This document shows positions 58,091 to 64,000 of a DNA stretch of 64,000 nucleotides, piece after piece. The stretch lies in NCBI GenBank assembly GCA_029204225.1, contig CM055107.1:15811943-15875942 (forward strand), given 5' to 3'. Every line of letters begins with the position of its first letter. The first letter of the stretch is position 1. The notes under the pieces are model-generated. The model saw only the letters and a program-made list of their open reading frames with translations. It ran no database searches and was not told where the DNA came from. Source of the DNA: Diphasiastrum complanatum (lineage: Eukaryota; Streptophyta; Lycopodiopsida; Lycopodiales; Lycopodiaceae). The position numbers were made by a program, and so were the translations under genes.

Positions 58091-58557
58091 TCATTTAGTG
58101 TTGGAGACAATAATCCTCGTAATGGTCGACGTAGAAGATGAATGCAATACAACGGTCCACATGTAAAGCAATTACCTCGTCGTCTACGTCAAGGCTTAAA
58201 AGAGATGATGGAAATTGAGGAGCGCATTAATCAAGAGACTAATGCATCTGAATCTAGCTCATCTAGATCTACTTCTTTGCAAACAAGTTTCAACGATGAA
58301 AATGAGCTTCCAATGAATGATGAATTTGAAGTCATGGGAGACATGTTGGATGATATGTACGAGAACAATATTGCAGCTAGACACAATGAACAAGATGAGG
58401 AGGCACTTTTGTCTAAAGAAGGAAGAAAATTGCGAGAAGAATCACAGACCACATTGTATCCTGGAGCAAAGACATCTCGTTTGGCGACTTCTGTACTTCT
58501 TTTAAATCTTCAAGTCAAATATAGATGGAGTGACGAAAGCCTCACATCATTATTTGA
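58079..58557 (+). pseudogene. CACTA transposase, first TNP2 exon
   Basis: Acceptor ATATATAG at 58071-58078. The exon encodes a Ser-rich start, an in-frame TGA at 58139, then basic text LPRRLRQGLKEMMEIEER, an acidic segment, and TTLYPGAKTSRLATSVLLLN followed by LQVKYRWSDES. The last part is the conserved N-terminal TNP2 pattern (LYPGCK..., LL-x-LK). The donor GAGTAAAT at 58556-58563 joins in frame with the exon from 58663. Confidence 0.78.
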
Positions 58558-58662
58558 GTAAATTTTTTTTCATCTACTTGTCATTTTTGCTTTGAAACAA
58601 AATTTACAATTTGGACATCGAGTGATATTTTTTTTTACAATGACTTCTTTTGTCATGTACAG

Positions 58663-59399
58663 ACTATTTTAAAAACTTCTCCCAAAAGGGAATGTCATGC
58701 CTGAGACAAGAGATGAGGCACAAAAGATGTTGACTAACATCGGGATGGACTACAAGCAATATCATGCATGTCCAAAAGATTGTATTTTATATCGAGGAAG
58801 GTACGAATCACTCAAGAAATGTCCCATTTGTGATACTCCTCGATATAGAGATGATTTGCAAGGGGCAACCATTCCGTGCAAAGTTTTACGACATTTTCCA
58901 GTAATTCTGCGATTGCAACTTTTATTTCGTTGTAAATCTCTTGCACAACTTATGGACTGGCATGCACACCATACCTCTACGGATGGGATGATGAGGGTAC
59001 CTTCAGATTCACCTGCATGAAAACACATCAACAAAGAGTATCCAAGCTTTGTCAATGAGTCAAGAAATGTGAGATTTGGTCTTGCAACAGATGGTGTGAA
59101 CCCCTTTGGTGTACGAACAACTACGTGGTCCATTTGGCATGTTTGCTTGGTAAATTATAGTATTCCTCCTTGGTTGAGTACAAAAAAGGGACACATTATG
59201 TTGGCACTTTTTATTCCTGGCCAACGCAAGGTTAAGAACATGGATGTATATCTTGAGCTGCTTATTGACGAGTTGGAAGATTTGTGGAAGGGGATAAAAG
59301 CATATGACATTTCGCGCCCCTTACATGAGAGGGAGTTTACACTATATGCCATTGTAATGTGGACAATACATGACTATCCAGGATTAGGTGAATGCTCAG
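58663..59399 (+). pseudogene. CACTA transposase, catalytic TNP2 region
   Basis: Clear Transposase_21 (PF02992-type) text: YHACPKDCILYRGRYESLKK, CPICDTPRYR, HINKEYPSFVNESRNVRFGL, ATDGVNPFG, IPPWLSTKKGHIMLALFIPG, and YLELLIDELEDLWKGIKAYD, then LYAIVMWTIHDYPGLGECSG. A TGA at 59018-59020 sits where family members have Trp (A-W-K-H). The exon ends with donor CAGGTAATC, after L/C-S-G, a common intron site in these genes. The enzyme would cut and paste the element at its terminal repeats. Confidence 0.92.
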
Positions 59400-59728
59400 G
59401 TAATCATTCAAACAATGTCTATCTTGTGTACATAGGAGTTTGTTTACAGTTACATACAACTAGTAATTTTTGACATTTACATGATATATTACAATGGCTA
59501 TAATTTTTTTCTGACATATACATTTTAAATAGTGATTGATAGTATCCATTTGTTGGGCAAGCTTTCAAACGGCTGGAAAAAATGCTTGTTTTTTGTGCGG
59601 GCCAAATCTTGTGGGAAGATACTCTTTTAGTCTCAAAAAAGTGGTTTATGAACATGTACTTGGTGCATTTTTCTATTTAGTATTTATTGAAATTGAAAGA
59701 CATAAAATGGATTGAATATGTTGCAGAT

Positions 59729-60180
59729 GGATGTGTTCAAAAGAAATCTGTGAGATGGATCTTCGCAAGAGACATGAGGATATGGTGGAGATTGTGTGCA
59801 TGTTTGAGAGATATTTTCCGACTTCCATCATAGACTCACAAGTGCATTTATTGGTGCACTTGGTTGAAGAAGTTTCTATTGTTGGTCCAGTGCACACTAG
59901 GTATAAGTGCATAAATTATCTTTTGCATGTGTATTTAAACTAAATCAATTGATACATGAACTCATTAAATAAAACACTTATTTTTAACCATTTGTGACTT
60001 TTTAGGTGGATGTTCTTTATGGAAAGGTACATGAAAGCCTTAAAAGTTTTTGTGCGTCAAAAGGCAAGGCCTAAAGGTAGCATGTCAGAGGGATGGTTAG
60101 TACATGAATCTCTCTTTTATGTTATTGAAATTTGCACCAACTACATCCATCTGCTCCACAGTTGAACCACGTTCACGACG
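59729..60180 (+). pseudogene. CACTA transposase, DUF4218 part
   Basis: Text MCSKEICEMDLRKRHEDMVE and PTSIIDSQVHLLVHLVEEVS is typical of DUF4218, which follows the TNP2 domain. An intron (about 59901-60004, GTATAAG to TTTTTAG) separates it from WMFFMERYMKALKVFVRQKA. A segment at 59550-59650 may hold part of the exon between the two domains. Frames break near 60120. Confidence 0.82.
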
Positions 60181-60196
60181 AGTATTTGAGGGTGCA

Positions 60197-60436
60197 AATG
60201 TTGAGAATGAAATGTAAAACCTTCATTTTAACTATGAGATTGAGCTACCTAGAGATGTAATAAATCGTCAAACCATATTTGAGGCACCCACTTCCATAGA
60301 TGTTGAGAATAGAAATTCTAATAGTCAGGATGATGAAATAATTTTTGAAAGTGAGAGTGATGATGAAAATCATCTAAGAGGAGATGAATTGCAAGATGTT
60401 GTCGCTGATGAAATTGATTCTTGTAATTCTAAATAA
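60197..60436 (+). pseudogene. Acidic tail of CACTA protein
   Basis: Plus-strand frame with ELPRDVINRQTIFEAP and a strongly acidic end (DDEIIFESESDDENH) to a TAA at 60434-60436. It has no known domain, but its position after DUF4218 fits the C-terminus of the transposase protein. Confidence 0.5.
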
Positions 60437-60699
60437 AAAAAAAACTGATTATTGCAATTCTGAATGAAATTGGTTCTTGCAATGCTTTCAAATGATTGTT
60501 ATTTAGCCAAAATAGAGTCTCATTTATGGTCAAGTAAGTGAAAAGAATAGACATAGTTTGACTTCAATCCCATTTTTTTGGAGATAATGTCGGTGAAGAT
60601 AGATGTACGACTTCATGTTCCGAGAAAATTCTCATTTTTTAACAAATGCTGCAAAGGCAGTAAATCACTAAAAGCATGTGAATTAATGAAATCACCACC

Positions 60700-60890
60700 A
60701 CAAACTATGACAAAATCGAGTGTTTCATCATAGTCAATCCCCTTGAATTGAGCATATCCCTTGGCAACTAGTCTTGTTTTATAATTGTTCACACTACCAT
60801 CTTGATTAAGCTTGATCTTAAAGGCCCATTTGCAAACAGTAACATTTTGTATCTTTGATGGAGGATCAATAATTTTACAAGTATCTCAAA
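60700..60890 (-). pseudogene. Copia RT fragment
   Basis: Minus-strand text VCKWAFKIKLNQDGSVNNYK then RLVAKGYAQFKGIDYDET is the start of a copia RT. It stops before the palm. Confidence 0.88.
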
Positions 60891-61075
60891 CAATGCATCA
60901 TGTACTCACCTCACTTTTCATTACATCAAATCACTCTTTTGTGGCTATAGTTTCATTCACACTTGAAGAAACGTCATCAAACTTAAGGTAGTAATAAGAG
61001 CAATAAAAATTAAACAATCATCAACTTGTAATTTCTTCTCTCTTCCTTGTATTTGAGCCTTGATTGTTGCATTTG

Positions 61076-61088
61076 GGCTCTGATACCA
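61076..61088 (-). other. Primer binding site, initiator Met tRNA type
   Basis: The minus strand reads TGGTATCAGAGCC, an exact match to the standard copia site, next to LTR text TGTTAAAATC on the plus strand. Confidence 0.92.
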
Positions 61089-61605
61089 TGTTAAAATCAA
61101 AGGCTATGAACCTCATTTGGATACTAAAACCTTGAAAAAGCATCAAAAGTTTCACTTATATCTAATAGATAGAAAACTAGCACACAATTCAACCTATTTT
61201 GCATCTAATTGGCAAAGGCTTTTGAACACCACAATAAAACTAGAAATAATTGATCTTCACATCCTGTCACACACGTGGAAAGTATAATACTTTGTTCAAA
61301 TTCAGATCTATTCATTAGACACAAAAAATATCACATTCATCATTCATCAATTCCTCATTAAAGAGAAAACTTGCCAAAATCACCATCTCTTGATAATATC
61401 TCGAAGTATGTACAAAATGAGCTCTCAATCCATATCAAATGATCTCATATATGAGATTAGGTAGAGTGCCATTGGGATAGACCCTAAACCCCTGGCACTC
61501 AAAGCCTTAGATCATGCATAATTACCTTCTTGGTAGCTCGAGTCAACTGTCTTATAAAAGTAGGTGGCCATCCTCATCAAAAATCCCAATCATCTAGGAA
61601 CACCA
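61089..61605 (-). repeat. Copia 5' LTR, right end uncertain
   Basis: Begins TGTTAAAATC at the primer site. The right end is tentatively near GGAACA at about 61603. The internal part of this element is reduced to the RT scrap at 60700-60890. Confidence 0.6.
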
Positions 61606-61608
61606 TGA

Positions 61609-61800
61609 TATAATTCACTTTAGAAAAATATTTATTTAACTAATTCCATTTCATTATGAACATGCAACAAAAAAAAAAAACCTCATCATAATATAATTCA
61701 CTTTAGAAAAAAAAAATATAGCCTAATCATAATATAATTCACTTTAGAAATATATTTATTTAACTAATTTTATGTCATTATCAACATGCAAAAAACAAAA
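61609..61800. repeat. AT-rich tandem repeat
   Basis: Text ATAATTCACTTTAGAAA recurs at about 61611, 61692 and 61733, twice followed by TATTTATTTAACTAATT and a poly-A-rich end. Two full copies and one partial. Confidence 0.85.
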
Positions 61801-61807
61801 AAAAAAT

Positions 61808-62146
61808 GCGTGCATAATCCACGCAGAAGATATTTAACTTCTTGTCTCGTCCGGTGAACAAACTGAAATTTGCGTGGATTATCCACGCCAAAACTGCTTT
61901 TCGACGTCGCCAACCTTCCCTCCCAAACAGGTGTCAAAATTTTCAAAATTCAATTTTGCGTGGATTATCCACGCGCATAAATTTTTCGGCACCGTGTCAA
62001 AAAAACACCGGTAGACTGGCCGGAGGTGTGTTCAAATTTTTTTTGGCATGGATAATCCACACGTGCATGTTCCACGCAAATAAAATTTTGGAAAATCGAC
62101 TAAGTGTTGGGTCTTGCGTGGATACTCTGCGTGGATAAACACAGAG
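61808..62146. repeat. Palindromic subterminal repeats
   Basis: The 17-bp palindrome GCGTGGATTATCCACGC occurs exactly at 61872-61888 and 61958-61974, with variants at 61808-61824 and 62046-62062, and half sites GCGTGGATA at 62116 and 62129 and TCCACGC at 62071. The last half site belongs to the terminal text ending TTTTCTAGTTATG at 62159. Confidence 0.9.
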
Positions 62147-62159
62147 TTTTCTAGTTATG

Positions 62160-62921
62160 GACACACCTATTGTTTAAGAAGTGTGTTTGTTCATCCCGTA
62201 GAACATATATAGATCTCACACTTCAGTCTTGATCATCGAGAGAGAAGAGTTTATGCTTATGTAAGAGATTGAAGAAGTGAATAGAGTTCTGTTCTCCGCA
62301 CTGTTGAGTGTGAGTGATCTTGAGACTACTAACAATCTCTAACACATTTCATGAATTACTCTCTGATCAGACAGATGCTCTAGTGCATTACAGTCGTTTG
62401 TTGGGTATCCGTAAACCATGCTCTAAAGAATTGTCTTAAAACCATCTTATTTGTCTGTCGCGAATACTTTCTTTTCGGCACTCAAATAATGACCATCTTT
62501 GGTACAGTCTAGCACAATCATTGAATAAAGCTGTATGTATATATATGAGATGACAGTCCATGTCTGAAGAATTGAGTATTTGATCTGTTTTCCTGATTGT
62601 CATTGACATAATTTTCTAACGTGTTCTAAAACCATTCGTGTTCTTTAACCGTTAATTTGGACTCTAGTTGTTGAGGACTTATGTCTAGAAACGAACAGTT
62701 CGCGAACGCGATTAATTGATTGTCTGCACAGTCATGAACACATCGAAGAATTTTCGATTCTCTGTTGACACCTTAATTAGCCAGAGTGTAGTATTGTTGT
62801 ACTACTCTAATAACATTTCATCTGTAGAACACGTTTCATTCGATTTGATAGAGACTAGATTGTTGTTATGAAATTATTAACATTACATTTCCCAAACCAT
62901 AAGTAATACTGGTTACTTTTT
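62160..62921 (+). repeat. Gypsy LTR, left part missing
   Basis: Nearly identical to 37598-38374, including the TATA box at 62205-62211. It begins in mid-LTR at GACACACC, where the CACTA end abuts. Confidence 0.92.
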
Positions 62922-63043
62922 AATGTCTGTTGACAACTAGAATAACACTCGAAACCACTTGCCATAATTGTACCAAATACATAACTTTCTAACGTTGTCC
63001 TTTGTAGGAACGACATTTTTTACTATAAAATCTATATTAACCC

Positions 63044-63080
63044 TGTTGGTATAATACGACATATACCCGTTGCCGGGGAT
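63044..63080 (+). other. Gypsy primer-site region
   Basis: TGGTATAATACG is followed by CGTTGCCGGGGAT at 63068-63080, the text that follows the primer site in Athila/Tat-type gypsy elements. The 5' LTR should therefore end near 63040. Confidence 0.6.
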
Positions 63081-63326
63081 AGTTTAGGAAAGTTATAAGA
63101 AATCTGACAAATCCACCTCCATTTCTAATGTATGTCAGATAGAGAATTCTGATTAGAACGATACCGTAAGCTTAGAGAGAAATTTTTACGAAGACAAAGT
63201 GAGAGTACTAGTCGAAGAAATCTAGACAAAATCACTGCCCATTTACTTGAACTCCTAATTAGCTTTGGTATAGAGGCACCTGCTGCACGTTTCACTTTTA
63301 TCTTTATAATTAAATACAATTATTTT

Positions 63327-63980
63327 AAAGGGACTTCTTCTGATGATGCAGATAGCTATGTCTCACAATTTGAGTCAATAGCCAATTCAAATAACGAGGG
63401 AAATGACGTAGACAAACTACGAATCTTCCCTGGTCTGCTAAGAAAGCAAGCACGCATATGGTACATCCAAGTTGAACCATGCCGTGTATGAACCTAGTAC
63501 TTGCTGAATGATGTGTTTCTGAATCAGTCCAGAGAGATCGGTTACAAATATAGAATTCTTGGATGTCTGAATAATGTTCAGAAGAAGAGTAAAGAATCCC
63601 TTCGCAAATATACACGTAAGGTTAAAAATCTCATAGGAAAACTAACTGGTGTATATCCCGTGGATATGCGAATCGAATGGTTTTTGGCTGGTGAACCACC
63701 AAAGATTGATCGGTATTGCAGACAAGGGGACATGACCTCCTTAGCAGCAGTAATAGCTAGTGCCAAAAATTTTGAGACCTCAAAACTAGCACAAAAGCGA
63801 TGATCGACTAAGAAATCTTGAAAGTTGAAGACTGATTCTAGTGATAGCGATGATGATTCAGATTCTGATTCAAGTACCAGTTCTTCAAGCTCGAAATCTG
63901 AAAGCAGCGATTCATCAGAATCAGAAGATGACAAAGGAGAGAGAAAGAATAAACGACGAACTAAACAAAAGGACGACACA
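63327..63980 (+). pseudogene. Gypsy gag
   Basis: KGTSSDDADSYVSQFESIAN and LRIFPGLLRKQARIWYIQ, then LLNDVFLNQSREIG and SLRKYTRKVKNLIG, match the retrotransposon gag domain. It then becomes Ser/Asp-rich and basic. Stops are TGA at 63489, TAG at 63495, TGA at 63801 and TGA near 63819. The element continues beyond the window. By LTR identity it belongs to the family of element X at 35717-38374. Confidence 0.85.
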
Positions 63981-64000
63981 AAAGTTGTCGAGGATAAGTC

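Larger units (their letters stand above)
57481..62159 (+). mobile_element. CACTA (En/Spm-type) transposon with SET exon
   Basis: Within this stretch the plus strand carries, in order, a SET-domain exon, CACTA TNP2-type transposase exons, a DUF4218 segment, an acidic tail, a nested copia relic, and a 3' region of palindromic subterminal repeats ending near 62159 inside a gypsy LTR. The left end has been replaced or interrupted by copia LTR sequence. The in-frame stops I noted are TGA at 58139, TAA near 58670 and TGA at 59018, so the copy is dead. That SET belongs to the element is inference, discussed in the findings. Confidence 0.7.

Noticed and set aside
62125-62155. Helitron 3' end
   Set aside because: A hairpin (CTCTGCG...CACAGAG) and CTAG-T fit loosely, but the repeated palindromes and nearby TNP2 transposase favour a CACTA terminus.

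Overview
The window looks like nuclear DNA of a land plant with a large, transposon-packed genome. The evidence is AT-rich sequence, plant-type Ty1/copia and Ty3/gypsy retrotransposons with initiator-Met-tRNA primer sites, CACTA DNA-transposon relics with spliceosomal introns, very long CT/GA microsatellites, and one plant germin-like gene. I cannot name the species. I see no tRNA, rRNA, bacterial operon or CRISPR array.

Layout, left to right. 1-5330: decayed plus-strand Ty3/gypsy pol followed by a 25-bp minisatellite. 5335-8490: minus-strand copia relic, truncated, then scraps of gypsy RT. 10140-13669: complete-ended but internally deleted minus-strand copia with paired LTRs and a CAGAA target duplication. 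13877-17043: plus-strand copia lacking gag, protease and the RT core. 18485-19940: second copy of the first copia family. 20530-21060: gypsy RNase H scrap. 21670-22453: germin-like protein gene, the only intact host gene I can support. 23172-26000: unknown ORFs, a GA tract and a copia RNase H scrap. 26967-29437: short LTR element with 5-bp target duplication and no recognisable coding. 29884-30325: copia gag scrap. 31975-35140: minus-strand fragment with SWIM-like, SET-domain and CACTA transposase-associated pieces. 35717-38374: 3' end of a gypsy-like element with an unfamiliar extra ORF. 38375-38800: another CACTA N-terminal fragment. 39960-42170: mixed gypsy integrase and protease scraps around an LTR. 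42175-48000: mostly empty, with microsatellites and a repeat pair. 48005-52307: minus-strand gypsy 5' end (LTR, primer site, gag). 52377-55300: second copy of the extra-ORF element. 56109-57478: copia 5' end and LTR-like remnants. 57481-62159: plus-strand CACTA unit with a SET-domain exon just upstream of transposase exons and palindromic subterminal repeats at the 3' end. 62160-64000: gypsy 5' LTR and gag of the same LTR family as the 37 kb element.

The two signals I find most novel are: (1) a SET-domain coding segment lying with CACTA transposase pieces at two separate loci, which together suggest the order transposase-associated domain, SET, TNP2 transposase, DUF4218; and (2) a conserved coiled-coil-bearing ORF of unknown function directly before the polypurine tract and 3' LTR in two diverged gypsy-type elements. 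In the LTR-element ORFs I counted by hand, in-frame stops are TAG or TGA and never TAA, which suggests decay of methylated CHG and CG cytosines.
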